DNA of 64,000 bases from Lolium rigidum (taxonomy: Eukaryota > Streptophyta > Magnoliopsida > Poales > Poaceae), in the NCBI RefSeq assembly GCF_022539505.1, contig NC_061510.1, positions 399,696,249-399,760,248 of the forward strand, given 5' to 3'. A program made the position numbers and the translations under genes. The notes beneath the pieces were generated by a model. The model worked only from the letters and a program-made list of their open reading frames with translations. It did no database searches and was not told where the DNA came from. Below are positions 21,804 to 33,532 of this stretch, piece after piece. Each line of letters starts with the position of its first letter. Position 1 is the first letter of the stretch.

Positions 21804-24800
21804 ATGGCCGGCGCGGAAGAGTCGACGACGGCGAAGGCGGGGGCGGAGGCGGAAGCGGAGATGAACATTGCGCTCTCGCCCGGGGGCTGGGGTCCCAGCT
21901 TCGAGTTCGCGTTCGACGCGCAGAACTTCTCCGACAGGGTGCTGCGGATAGAGGTCGTCGCCAGCGACGGCGTCGCAACAAAGCGCCGGCGCAAGGAGAA
22001 AGGTACGTTCAGTGCCTCGCCCCCAGCTGCTGGATGGATTTTAGCTGCTGGTAATCGTACGTTTTTTTTGTTCTAAAATCGCGATCCATTTGCGATGCTT
22101 GGGCTAATTTGTTTTAACTTTTAAGGTCGATAGGGAATCCGTTTGTTTTGTGCCTGAGCTGGCGTGGTCTACATGTAAAAGTTATTTGTCATTTAAAAGA
22201 TGTGCTCGCCGAATGGAACTCGAATTTGTTGAGGAAAAGTACTCTATTAGCAGACTATACATTGCCTGCACATCAATTCTGCCAACTGTTACATTTCCAA
22301 ATATAATAAAAGAAGGAAGTAATTATTCCTCATCGAGTGTGTTATTGAATTAATGGATGCGTATTTGGGACTATGGATAGATTGTTTCACGGCTTCATAT
22401 TCTTGTAAACGTTGTTACTATGAGCAAATATTGACCCTTCATATGTTTGGCGAGGATGGAGGGGCTCCTAAATATTTAGAACTCTTTTATCTCCACAACC
22501 ATGTTCTGTGTTCCCTGTTCAACATTTAAGCATTCAAGGTTAACATTAGTCTGCATTTTCCTTTGTTCACTTTCTTTCTGTGTGTTCAAACATTTGAGAT
22601 ATCCTTAGCTTGCTAGTTGAGTGCTTTTAAGTAGTACAATTACCTGATGTATACAGGCAAACTTGGTACTGGCACTATGTGCTGATCAAAGGTAGGCCTT
22701 GGTTGCTTGTTTCTCGATTCTAGTTACATGACAACTCTGGCATTGGCACATTCCCACAAAGTCTTAGTTAACCCCCTCTTTTCTTTTTCGTTATTTGGCG
22801 TGTAATGCTGCTAAATGCTTCGCTGCATGAAATACAGTAATTAACTTAATAACGCTGTACCAAATTCTGGTAGGATTTATGGTTACTTAACTGAGTGGGG
22901 TACACCTGTGCCTCTCTTGCTGGATGCAGCCGAATGAGTACATTGAGTTTCCGTGATTTTATTTGATTATTTTTACCGTATTGTTGAAGAGTAATTAAAT
23001 GAATTTGCACCATAGAACAGTGTTCCAAGTATTTTCAACAGCAAAGAACTTGTCTAGTCATGGTGCTCTCTAACTTTTACTTATTTCCCATGCCTCTCTT
23101 TTATTTATATGATCTTGGCATTTTGCAGGTGATGCAGGACAAGGTATCGAGTCTTCCTCAGCCTTGGTAGATACACCACTTTTACAAGTAAAGACAATTT
23201 ATATCAATTCAGCTATTCTTGCTGCAAGCAGTCCTTTCTTTCTCAAGGTAGCTCTTCTTATATTTTGTTAAAAGTACATTTGTTCTATTATCAGTTCATG
23301 TCTTCTGATAAGCTTCGCACCTGTTAGCTTTTTTCAAACGGCATGAAAGAATCTGATCAGATACACCCAACACTTAGGATTGCTGATTCAGGTAATGTCA
23401 AAACTCAAATGTAACACTCATCTTATAATTGCTTCTAATTAATTCTTCTGATTGTGTTATTATTTTTGTATTTTGAAAATCAAAAATAAGTACTTTTAAT
23501 AATGAATGCATTTATGTTTCTGAGTTTCTTCCACCCTTTTCACTCCTTTTTTGATAATGAAACTTTTAGTATATTTTCACTTTTTGATTTACCTACCAAC
23601 TGGATAATTTGTCTACACTTTGGTACATACTTAAATAACCATTTACAGCTGTTTTCTTAGTCCTTATGCCTTTGTGTTTTCATTCTACTTGGAACAGAGG
23701 AAAACGCGGTCATGGAGCTTTTAAGCTTTATGTACAATGGAAAGTTGACAACAGCTGAGCCTGCTCTTCTGCTCGACATTTTGATGGCCGCTGATAAATT
23801 TGAGGTGCTTTCTTGCATGAGGCTTTGCAGTCAGTTGCTTGCAAAGTTGCCTATGACCACAGAATCTGCGCTGCTCTATCTAGACTATCCATGCTCTATT
23901 TCAGTGGCAGCTGAAGTTCATCATTTGATAGTCAGAGCCAAGGAATTCCTTGCTAAGAAATACAAGAACTATACTAAGTGAGTGGTCCTCATTTCATAGG
24001 GCTACTTCTCATTTCTGGAGCGAGAAAAAATAGGCATTGTTGTCACAGAATCATTTATGAAGTGTACTGAAGGCATGGTTTTGTTTCTTTTCAGGTTTGA
24101 GCATGAACTAATGAACTTCCCTCTTGTTGGAATTGAGGCCATCTTTTCAAGTACTGACCTACATGTACCAGCTGAAGAAAGAATATATACTTTCATGCTC
24201 AAGTGGGCCCGTGCACGATATCCAGAACTGCTGGAAAGACGTAAGATCTTGAGTTCTCGTTTACTGCCGCTGGTGCGCTTCATTCATATGAGCTGTCAGT
24301 CACTGCATAAGGTCTTAACATGCGCCGATGCCGATATAGACCATGATCAAGTAAATAAGCTTATCACTCGGTTACTTCTACACAAAGCTTACCCAGCACA
24401 GCAGCATGGTGATTTTGCAGCTGACACGACAGCCAGCTGGCAATTTGCAGAGCGAACTTACACATGCAAACCTCTGAAAATTGTCGCGTTTGATGAACCC
24501 TGCCCACAGGTTATAGCTTACTGGGATCTGAAGCGAGAGGAGTGCTCCGGACTCTTTCAGCAAGGACAGATACCTTCGGAGTCGCTTTGTGGACCCCTCC
24601 TTTCAGGAAAGATAGTCTCGCCCCGGCTCAATCTTGCTGGGCTGGCTTTCATGCTTGTTGCAACATGTAAGATGGACAAGCTGAGTGGGTTGTACAGTTT
24701 TGGCCTCTCCTTTCTCGTCATAGAGAGACCGAAGGGATCTGTGACAATAGATTATGAATTTGCTGCAAGGACAAGAGCGTCAGGGAAATTTGTGGCTAGG

Positions 24801-24965
24801 TTTCAGGCTAAGCACACCTTCACTGGTTGTGTGATGGTTGGATGCAATGATGTTTTTGGCATTCCATGGCAGTCGTTCATGGCTGACGAGAATCTCTTCA
24901 TCAACGGCATGCTGCACCTGAGAGCTGATTGTAGGGTATTGGAGCAACAGGAAACACAAACTTGA
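21804..24965 (+). CDS. BTB/POZ-BACK domain protein, POB1/LRB-like (5 exons, 510 aa)
   Basis: Exons read 21804-22002, 23129-23247, 23328-23391, 23698-23977 and 24095-24965. They sum to 1533 bases (511 codons with stop), and all introns are GT-AG. The start is the ATG in gcgcatggccgg, giving [11 protein letters not shown]. The BTB domain spans about residues 30-190 ([56 protein letters not shown]). A BACK-type region follows ([40 protein letters not shown]). A conserved C-terminal third continues from about residue 340 ([17 protein letters not shown]). In Arabidopsis, POB1 and the LRB proteins are CUL3 substrate adaptors in the nucleus, linked to light and stress signalling. That function is inferred by family. 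A basic KRRRKEK at the exon 1 end could be a nuclear signal. Intron 1 is longest, at 1.1 kb. Confidence 0.9.
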
Positions 24966-27932
24966 TTTCTTACTCTACAGAACTAGGGTTAGGACTTTGC
25001 TTAGTAGACCAGATGCTGACTTGGATCATGGCAGAGACCCAAATTGGTTGGTTACCCTGTTGGTGTCATGGCCAAGATGTTGCTCCCACCTGCCTTTTTC
25101 TGCTGCGTTTTGCTTCCTTATCTTTCGGAGGTTCATTTGGAGATCAAGTCCTCGAGCTGTTCTGTTTTGGTACATCCGTCTTCTGTTTCTTGTGTTGGAT
25201 GGATGATGTATAGACATGTTCGTAGCTTACATCGTCTGGTTGGTTCAGCTGAGTTATGATCTTGCAGCGCTTGGCGTGCTCAACCTGAATATGCATCCCA
25301 AGTTAGCTTTTTCGTTTCTCTTGTTGTCTAGTTAAATCTAGCGCGTGTTGATGTGAATAATTCCTGTTATTGCTTGCTTGATTTGCACAGCTACCATTGA
25401 CATTATTCCGAGGGCAAAGTGTGCTCCTCTTCTACTCATCAGATTTGTCTTACAAAGCCTTTTTCTTCTTACGACGGCATGGGGACGCTCGTTTCCCACG
25501 GAGTAAGCCTCGTGAAAAAAGCTGTTGGCGCTACAATGGTAGATCAAATGGTGTCCTGACGATGGCTTCTGTTGCCCAGGTAGAATGTGAAGTGAATTTT
25601 GGTGTCTTCTTCTGTTGCTGGCTGTGTTGGACAGTTTGGTTCTGTTTTGTGGCTGGCTGCTTGTGCAAAAACTAAGCTGGTTGTTCGCCTTGCAACACAA
25701 GCTGGGCATGACATAGCTGCGTGTTACATGTGATCCCTGTATTTTAGTTTTATTTTCAGCTAGCAAGTTGCACCTGATGAGCCTGGAGCAGTAGCCAGTA
25801 GTTAGATAATTGGAATGTTGTGCTGCGATTCAGTCTTCTTGTATATGTATTGAAGTTGCTCATAGTAGGCTAGGAGTAGTCCCTCGTTTAAAAACTAGCA
25901 CTGCAAAACAGGTCATCCTGACAGAAAAACAAGAAATTCCCTTAAGATGGCAATGGATAGAAATTTCCTTATGACTAGGTTGTTCTCAAATGTCAATTTC
26001 CAGGGAGGAAGCCATATACTCTGTCAGCATTTGACACAATCTGCATTCAACAGAAATGCAAGCTTTTTTTTTTTTAGCTTCAAATATATTTGCTACTAAC
26101 CAAATCGTAGCCAGAGGAAATTGCACATTACACCGCACACGTTGGGGCTTTTGTTGCACACAACCACAGCGGCATTTTTTTCTTTTGCAGAAAACACCAA
26201 CATTTGGCGTAATGACTTGCACAGAACACAAATGGAGTGATTTACCGGTTTGGCAACAAATTAGTGCACTAGGCCCACTTGCAGGAGGGACGTGGCAGCC
26301 ATCGTGGCAAACAAGCTGATCTCGCCCGACTGACCGGCTTATAAACACATAGAGAGCCTCCACACCACATGATGCGACCCGATGGCGGTGATGGCTCGGC
26401 GGCGTGCGGGCAATAAGAAAATTTGAAATTAGCACCGTGCCTTGTCCTCGATCTGTACGCCTTAGATTCAAACAGCTACAGGGGAATTCTTGCATCATTT
26501 GGACTACTCTCAATTACTCCAAAACAAAATCAATCAACAATGCTTCTCGTCGTCGATATGACGGAAGTTCTCGTCACCGGTGAGTCGCCACCACTGTCGC
26601 CGTCGCCTGGACACGCGCTGCCTGGACACGCGCTGCCCCGAACTCTCTTGCTACAAATCCATCGAGGTCTGGGAACCTCTTCCCCGCCACCGAACCTACC
26701 GCCGTCACTGGTGAAGATGGCCACCTCTTCCTCGCGTCAAGTCACTTGAAAAACAATTGTGCCACGCTGGACCTACTGACTATGGGCCCAATTATCTAAT
26801 TGGCTATCAAACCTTCTTAACCAATATTTTTGCGTTTTGTGCAAGTCATTACCTAAAAAGGATTATCATTAATTACCAAAACACACATAGAGGCAATGTA
26901 CCCTTACAGTTGTGAAGCTTGCCATCTCCACAGTGGAGGAAAAACTAGTCATAAGGAAAAAACCTATGTCCTTCGTGGATTTGGCTTGGTGGAGAAGGTA
27001 AGCATTCGTGGCGTTCGGAGACCTTCGTGGTAGCTTACATCTCTCCAGCGTGACGTACCTCACTTCGTGTGAGGGAACAAGAGAATACATATTCGCCTCT
27101 ACGTGTTTCGTTTATCTCTATACCCGAGTTTACTTTTCTTGTGATAGCCATCGTGCTTAAAGTACTTATATCTTGCTTCTTAAGTTGTTGTCCTTGCAGT
27201 TAGTTAAACCTAGCATATTTAGATTATTTAGATATTTTGCTTGTAAAATTCCCCATTCTTACAATCCAAATTCGTAATAGGTTTTAAAACGCCTATTCAC
27301 CTCCACTCTAGGCGACATCTTGTCTTTTTAAGAGGCAACAAGTGTGTAATTACAATGAGAGTGTTTGTTCTCTAAGATTGCATTGCCTCAAGGTCTCTCG
27401 GGATCCGACTTATAAAGACGTCAGTATCTAGGGTTACAAGGAGTAGTCCAAGTTAAACTTGGCTAGCAACCTAACTTGGTATAACTTGCCATACACGTAA
27501 GGATTTAGCTAACCTATGTCGGTACGAATCCGGCCAACTATGTCGGTGCGGATCTGTCTAGAGTTTCTAATCATGGACTCTCTATCTTGGTCAATCAGCA
27601 ACTGGGCCGCCCGGTTAGGCCATAGGCCCAACCACCATTTGTGAATCACCCGGGTTTATTGGTATTGGACTACCTCGTTGGTATATCCATGAAGTATATC
27701 CACATGAAAAGGAAATGAGGAAAGGAATGAGTATGATAGCTACAAGAGTAGGTACAATAGCGACAGGGAGCAGGTATGGCCCTTCCTTAATCAAGCGCCA
27801 TCGATCGTGCGCTGCATGCGCATGTGGCCGCACGGTATCTAGTACTGCCATTTCAGGAAAGCCTACAATTTTATAAATCCTAAAAAACAACATGGTCGGG
27901 GTAACCTCATCGTACGCTAAAACTAGGTCAAC
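24966..27932. other. 3' flank of the BTB gene and intergenic DNA
   Basis: The first few hundred bases are probably 3' untranslated sequence, although no clear AATAAA is near the stop. Nothing recognisable follows. A perfect 15-base tandem (cctggacacgcgctg twice) is at 26606-26635. The segment at about 27130-27325, ending in aaaacgcctattcacctcc and tctaggcgacatc, looks like the end of an LTR or its leader, but no partner repeat was found, so it is left unassigned. Confidence 0.35.
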
Positions 27933-27940
27933 CACGGCAT

Positions 27941-28143
27941 CAGAGGCGGAGCTATGTACACGTCAGGGGGAGCCACCGCCCCCTAACTTTTTGAGAATTA
28001 CTGAAGGAATTTTTTTACAAGGCTTAGAAGAGAATTTTTTTAGCACTTTGCCCCCCCCCCCCCGATATAGATATTTTATGTTTTGCCCCCCCCCCCCCCC
28101 CCACCCCACACACACACATAATTCCTGGCAAGCTCCGCCACTG
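27941..28143. mobile_element. hAT-type MITE with poly-C tracts
   Basis: A 203-bp non-coding element bounded by imperfect terminal inverted repeats (cagaggcggagct at the left, agctccgccactg at the right). It is flanked by a perfect 8-bp target duplication cacggcat (27933-27940 and 28144-28151), the size used by hAT transposases. Inside are C runs of 13 (28051-28063) and 17 (28086-28102) followed by a (ca)n run. No transposase is encoded. Confidence 0.85.
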
Positions 28144-28151
28144 CACGGCAT

Positions 28152-28542
28152 AGTCGCACCCTTCATATATAGGATATTCAAAAATAGTTGGTTGGAAGAT
28201 GGAAACGCCGAAGTTGCTTCGCTCAAACTTTTCTTGAAGTCAAAGCTTTGGTCGAGATAACATTGTTTAGCTCTTACGTGTGAAAGCTTGTGCTGTGTGC
28301 AAGTTTTGCTAGGACTAGGAACACATGTTGGAACAAAATCTAATAGCAACGTGAGCAACATTCTTCCAACTAACAACAAGTGCTGGCTATATGCAAGAAC
28401 TGTTTATTTTGAAAAATATTGATATTACCAAGAGAACACATGGTAAGGAATATATTATATGCATACACCGAACTATGAATGAGTCTTTTATTAGTATATA
28501 CATAAAATGTGAATGAATTTATGATGCCGAGTTGCCCTGCAA
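28152..28542. other. 3' flank of the kiwellin gene
   Basis: AT-rich, no gene seen. On the minus strand an aataaa polyadenylation-type signal occurs at about 28486-28491, some 55 bases after the kiwellin stop codon. Confidence 0.45.
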
Positions 28543-29118
28543 TCAGTTGTCGCCATCGGACCAAGTGATACCCTCCATGCCAACGTTCTGGTCGAGCCCT
28601 AGTGCGTTCCACACTGCCGGAGAGGCGTCCACAATGTTGTTGGCACAAGGGGGCTCATAATTGTGATCTTGGTCACATCCATACACGGAGTCGCACTCGT
28701 CCACCACCTTGGCATACACGGATTTGCCATTAGCATTGATCTTGATACGGTGCCCGCAACGGCCCATGTTCTTGAACCAGCCGGTGGAGAGTGCAACAAC
28801 CATCTCCTCATCGCTATGGTAGGCGTTGTCGCACTCTGATGGACCACCTCCGTCCTTGCCCTTCTCGAAGCTATTGAGTGTCAGGACGGCCTTTGTGCTC
28901 GCAGTGACCGGTGGCGAGCAATGAAACTGTGGGTACCTCTTGCCATCCTCACAACAGTCTGGGTCATTGCTCTTCTCACAATTCCCTGACTTCCCCGGGA
29001 GGTAGCCGCTTGCACGGCAAACACCGAGGGTTGGGTGGAGTGAGGACGCAATGTGGGAGGTCGAGAGCACCACTAGGAGCAAGATTGCCATGATGGCTAG
29101 AGCTCTTGCAGTTGCCAT
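28543..29118 (-). CDS. Kiwellin / ripening-related secreted Cys-rich protein (191 aa)
   Basis: A single uninterrupted exon. Residues 1-26 are a signal peptide (a hydrophobic AIMAILLLVVLS core with a likely cut after IASS). The mature part has ten cysteines and the family landmarks CRASGYLPGKSGNC, DPDCCEDGKRYPQFHC, CDNAYHSDEEMVVALSTGWF, RCGHRIKINANGKSVYAKVV, DECDSVYGC and PAVWNALGL. Together these make the double-psi beta-barrel (RlpA/barwin-like) fold of kiwellins and grass ripening-related proteins. These are apoplastic; in maize a kiwellin binds and blocks a smut-fungus chorismate mutase effector, while others are fruit or seed proteins. Which role applies here cannot be told from the sequence. 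Length is typical for the family. A TATA box lies about 100 bases upstream of the ATG and a polyadenylation signal about 55 bases after the stop. Confidence 0.93.
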   Translation of the reverse strand: MATARALAIMAILLLVVLSTSHIASSLHPTLGVCRASGYLPGKSGNCEKSNDPDCCEDGKRYPQFHCSPPVTASTKAVLTLNSFEKGKDGGGPSECDNAYHSDEEMVVALSTGWFKNMGRCGHRIKINANGKSVYAKVVDECDSVYGCDQDHNYEPPCANNIVDASPAVWNALGLDQNVGMEGITWSDGDN

Positions 29119-29215
29119 CTTAGGTAGTTAACACTCTTGAATTATAACCTCTCTTCTTATTTGCTGCTACACTAGTTTGTTTGCCTGTTTGTGTTTAGAG
29201 AGCTACAAGGTCGGC

Positions 29216-29223
29216 TTTATATG
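29216..29223 (-). promoter_or_regulatory. Probable TATA box of the kiwellin gene
   Basis: The minus strand reads ccatataaagcc about 100 bases upstream of the ATG at 29118. Position and sequence fit a plant TATA box with a short leader of about 60-70 bases. Confidence 0.65.
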
Positions 29224-29433
29224 GTGATCTCCCGGCCTCTCTCCTAGTTCAGTTATGAAAATAAACTGGTTGCATGTTTTTCACGGCAAATCGTTGTTAA
29301 ATTTAGACCTCCGTAACTTATCAAATGATTTGCCTAAAAACTTGAAAGTGCAGGACGGGCGTGTCCCGTACGTCTCATCGGAATCCTCGGGAAAGAGAGG
29401 TAGAGCGATGATATCGTGATATACTATTGCAGA

Positions 29434-29608
29434 TGGGTTAAGGAATCCAATGTACTGATAGCAACATATTCCCTGTGCTTCCAACCTCGACTGACACCGT
29501 GTAGCGGCCATGAGAACAGAGTACCACGTACGTACAGGTACCATGTTCGAAAATTAATTATCAGAATCATATTCATATTTGCACATTAAGAAACAAAAAC
29601 CAGCTGAC
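29434..29608. repeat. Diverged direct repeat, copy 1
   Basis: Shares with 30304-30515 the blocks ccctgtgcttccaacc, cgactgacacc, tgtagcgg and tttgcacattaagaaa, in the same order and orientation. Copy 2 carries about 40 extra bases. A LINE fragment lies between the copies. Confidence 0.7.
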
Positions 29609-29655
29609 GTATTTCCCCATCTACCAGGACATCAGCAATAACAGCTTCAGGTTCA

Positions 29656-30290
29656 TTACATACGGAGAAAAGGTCCCAAAACAAGGTGCATTGAGATAGC
29701 CAGGTTAGGAACACCCAGACCAATAGGCACTTTGTCTCCAGCAATGAAGAACCGATGAAACCAAGACCCCAATAGGCACAACAACTTCATGTCCCTGAGG
29801 TTGGGAACACCCAGACCATCGAACTCTTTGTTCCTAGTTATTGACCCCCAGTTTCCCAAATGGTATCTATGCTGATCATCCAAATCCCCCCAAAAGAAAT
29901 GAGACATTTGAGAATAGATAGCATTGATAGCCCATTTAGGAAATTTCAGCGCAGATAGAAGATATGTAGAAATACTAGCCAAACAGGCTTTAATCAAGAT
30001 AAGTTTTCCCTCATTAGAAATTAACTTGCCTCGCCAACCAGAGATTTTTTTGATGATGTGATCAATAATAGGTTGTAGATCTTCTTTCTAAGATTTGCGA
30101 AGTGCAAAGGTACGTCAAGGTACTTAAAGGGAAAAGAGCGCAGATTACAATAGAAAAAACTTGGGCAAAATCCCTGGCGCAAGCCTCAGACAAATGTATG
30201 GTAAACAAGTCGCTTTTATGATAGTTGATTCTTAGACCAGATAAATTTTCAAAGCAAGTAATGATCCATTGAAGTACTCTGGCCATCTGA
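29656..30290 (-). pseudogene. LINE reverse transcriptase fragment (C-terminal part), truncated both ends
   Basis: The minus strand encodes the segment after the RT catalytic core. ENLSGLRINYHKSDLF comes first, then a decayed leucine-rich stretch, KKISGWRGKLISNEGKLILI, KACLASISTYLLSALKFPKW and NKEFDGLGVPNLRDMKLLCL. This is the usual order in plant LINE ORF2 (SGLKINFHKSE ... LLSYGDRLVLINSVLTSLP ... GGLGV). Frames change near 30170 and 29990. The YADD box and the zf-RVT region are missing, so it is a short relic, diverged from the LINE at 58.7-62.3 kb. Confidence 0.75.
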
Positions 30291-30303
30291 ATATTTGATT
30301 CTA

Positions 30304-30515
30304 AGGAAAGAATGGGTTCAAGGAATTCAATGAACTAATACCAACATTTTCCCTGTGCTTCCAACCACGACTGACACCATGTAGCGGTCATGAGAACCGA
30401 GAAACTTGGGTTACATTAGATATATAAATATAACACATATGTAGAGGTCTTATTACCGTGTATTATCGTAAAATTAAATATCTGAATCCTATTTGCACAT
30501 TAAGAAAAAAATTAA
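30304..30515. repeat. Diverged direct repeat, copy 2
   Basis: Partner of 29434-29608, about 870 bases away. See that entry. Confidence 0.7.
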
Positions 30516-31208
30516 CCAGCAAGTAGGATGGCACCATCATTCTAACTGTTTTAGAAACACGAAGTTCTGGCCATATACATTCTATTCTACAACCACATAA
30601 CAAAACCACTAGAAGGGCAAGTAGCCTATAAATGTTCATCGCAATGCAGATTTCCAACGAATCGACTGACCTGTGTGTGAAAGAATAAAACGAAGTCACT
30701 ATCATGTAAATGCATCAGCCTATAGCATAAAATGGTTGAATATTATCGCACATTCAGCTACTTGGGATTTTCACCATGGCAGGCATCTTTGCTTCCAGAA
30801 TATGGAGGTAAACTACTTCTGAACCAACTGGTTTAAGATGCAAAATACAGTATATGTTTTTATTTCATCTGACGAGCTATCGAAAACCAAACTAAATGGA
30901 ACAAATCATACAGATCACCCTAGGCTGAGCATGCACATGTGTTCAGTAAAGTAAGTGGCACCATGAGTAAAACCAGAGGAAGTTAGAAAGAAAAGCTAAA
31001 TAGAAGGAGAACACAAAAGCAAAAGTGCACAAGGAACTGCACAGCGCTACATGCTATCATCATGAGTAGGTTTCTATACATACTCATCAAACAAGTCATG
31101 GTAGAATAGTAGGTGGACAGTTCTCTGACAGGAAAGTTTGTAACAGTAGCCATAGTTAAGACAAAATAAATCAAACTACATTTGCTACGTCTAGAATACC
31201 TGCAAGAA
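30516..31208. other. 3' flank of the PTD-like gene
   Basis: About 0.7 kb of AT-rich DNA with no gene or element recognised. It probably contains the PTD-like 3' untranslated region at its right end. Confidence 0.4.
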
Positions 31209-33532
31209 TTAGTTGATTTTAGGGCTCAAGTAGTACTGCGGATCCCTGAAGAACGTGACAACTGTCTTCGCCTTATCCGTGGAGAGGTCAGTGTTTTCCA
31301 GAATAAAACCCACAGATGCTTTTGCAATTGCTTCAATAGAGCCAATAGCTTGGGAAAGCTATCAGATCAAAAGTAGCATGACTATCAGCCTTGCATGATA
31401 CTGATACGAGTAGTGTAGAGACACAAAACACAGACCAGTTAACTAGAAAAATGAAATTTGGTGTTCACTGTTCAGCGATAGAATTGACTGTAATTAACAT
31501 GGCCTGATAAATAGTGCAGAGCAGAGACCAGAGAATGGAGAAATGCAAAGTTATAGATAATCTAGCAAATGCTTCATTCTCGTTCTTGATTAGTTCGATA
31601 GAATCAAGTATTTTCATCAGAAGTTGATTGTGTTTGAGGAGCTCTGATCTAACATGGACTATCATTTACCGTGCTTTAGTATAATTATCGTCAATGGCAA
31701 GGGAAATGATCTTACTTACAATATGTGTTAACAATGGCTACCCATTTGAGTTATTTTTCTCAAAAGACAAAACATACAAATAACTGGGATCTGAAATTTG
31801 TTTGTAAGTAACCAAGAGATCACACAATTACATAGAAGGATAAAAGATATTTAAGCACGCACCATAGTGGCATCATGATCATCAATACCAGGAATGGAGG
31901 TGAGCACATGTAAAAAGGCATCCATGGACTGAACTGCTTGCTCCCGCTACCGAGTACCGGCACACATGCAAGAACATCATTTTGCTTAATTTCAGAGCTA
32001 AAACAAGTGCACTGAAGGATCCAGAAACACGTGAAAGTACCTCATTCCTCATTGTTGAGGTAATGTCCTGCTGCTTGCATACTGAACAAAAACACATTTT
32101 GTTGACCGGTGTCAGCTGCTTGCAGCTCAGGGCTTGATGATGAGCCAAATGAAGTCAGATATATTTACCTCCGCGAGCATGAGCTATCTTGAGCATTTTC
32201 TCAAATCCCATCTCCGGGTCGTTAACAGGCACAAACGTAGGGCAGCCAAGCTCCATGTTGTACCTTGGTTAGGACACACATGGGTAACAACGATCTAACA
32301 TACTCCAGCAGAAGCAGGATATAGTATACTAGGTGCTTACTGGAAATACGATCGATTGAATGACTCGATTTGCTCCACCTTGGGAACAGCCACAACAACA
32401 TAGAGATTTTTGAACTGCCTCTTCAGCGTATTGACCCTGCAAGAAAAATCATTCAAGCCACCATTACAATCATTACAGCGAAGAATATATACAGTGCGCT
32501 TAACAGGAAAGAGCCTCGCACCTGGCAAAAACAGCAGCTGCGTTCTCAGAATCCCAACTCGTCTCAAAGATGAATGCAACGGATAACCCCCCATTGTTGA
32601 AGATGAAGTCCTGGAACACAGCTCGCTTGATCAGGGGTACACAGAGAGAACCACGAAACCATTTGCATCCTGTGAATCGCAGAGCAGGAAGGGATGCTTA
32701 CAGGAGATAACAAGAGGAAGTTTAGGCGATACGAGTTGGCAGCCAGGAACGCGGCGATGTAGTTGATGAGGTTGGGGTCCTGTTTGTCCCTCCACGACGT
32801 GCTCATCATGCACACTCCACGGCCTGCGATACAACACCCACCCAGTGGATCCATCAAGATGTATTTCAACGTAATAACAAAGTGTGTGGTTCTAGAGATT
32901 AGCTAAAACATCTTGGCGGTGGTTTTTTCCGGAATCTTCATCAGCAAACAGTTTTCGAACCTAACCTTGGGAGCCACACACACAACATTCAGTCCGTCAG
33001 TCATTTCCACGAGTAACAGAATGACAGTGCTACTGATACGTAGTCAATTGCGGATCTCAGATTCATCAACATTCTTAGGATATCGATTCGAAGCGGGTAC
33101 GGTGCGAATTTTAGAATGGACATGGACCATGGTCCTGTCCTGAACCCCTATCAACACATCACATCGCATATGCTGATACGCAAGCAAGCAAAACATTTGG
33201 GCCAAGCCGAGCAGTGCAAAACGCAACACACTGCGTCAAATTTAGTTACGGAACGAAGGAAGGGCATCGACAATTGTTGCTTAGATGCATGCCGCAGGAA
33301 CATGAGAGGCTTAATCATCAGCGCGTGCAGTGAATCGCGGCGCGGCGACGGAACCCTAGCTGGGGAGGGCCGCGGACTGGGCGGGGGCGGCGCGTGCGTG
33401 CGTGCACGAGGAGGGAGGGAGAGATGAGTTGGCGGGTGGATGGATGGGCGCACCTGGAGCTGGAGCTGGAGCGGGTTGGGGCCGCGGCGGTGGGAGGGAG
33501 GTCCGGCCGGTGGAGTGCACAGAGCGCTCCAT
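31209..33532 (-). CDS. PTD: PARTING DANCERS (PTD)-like meiotic crossover protein, 8 exons, 251 aa
   Basis: Exons in transcript order are 33532-33454, 32823-32702, 32610-32522, 32436-32341, 32263-32169, 32081-32041, 31946-31863 and 31358-31209. They total 756 bases (252 codons with stop), phases agree at every junction and all introns are GT-AG. Exon 1 gives a Pro/Ala-rich start ([12 protein letters not shown]). Then come [89 protein letters not shown] and, at the end, [20 protein letters not shown] and [10 protein letters not shown]. Arabidopsis PTD, an ERCC1-like protein, works with SHOC1 (XPF-like) in class I crossovers. The last exons form the helix-hairpin-helix part. No nuclease motif is obvious, as expected for the ERCC1-like partner. 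The start ATG is inferred from splice phase and could be checked with RNA. Confidence 0.88.

Noticed and set aside
25986..26513. 175-codon minus-strand frame with many cysteines
   Set aside because: No recognisable motif spacing, no signal peptide and no supporting context downstream of the BTB gene.
27615..27935. 106-codon minus-strand frame with a hydrophobic segment (VAIVPTLVAIILIPFLISF)
   Set aside because: No family recognised, no splice or promoter context, and surrounded by repeat-like DNA; a chance frame cannot be excluded.
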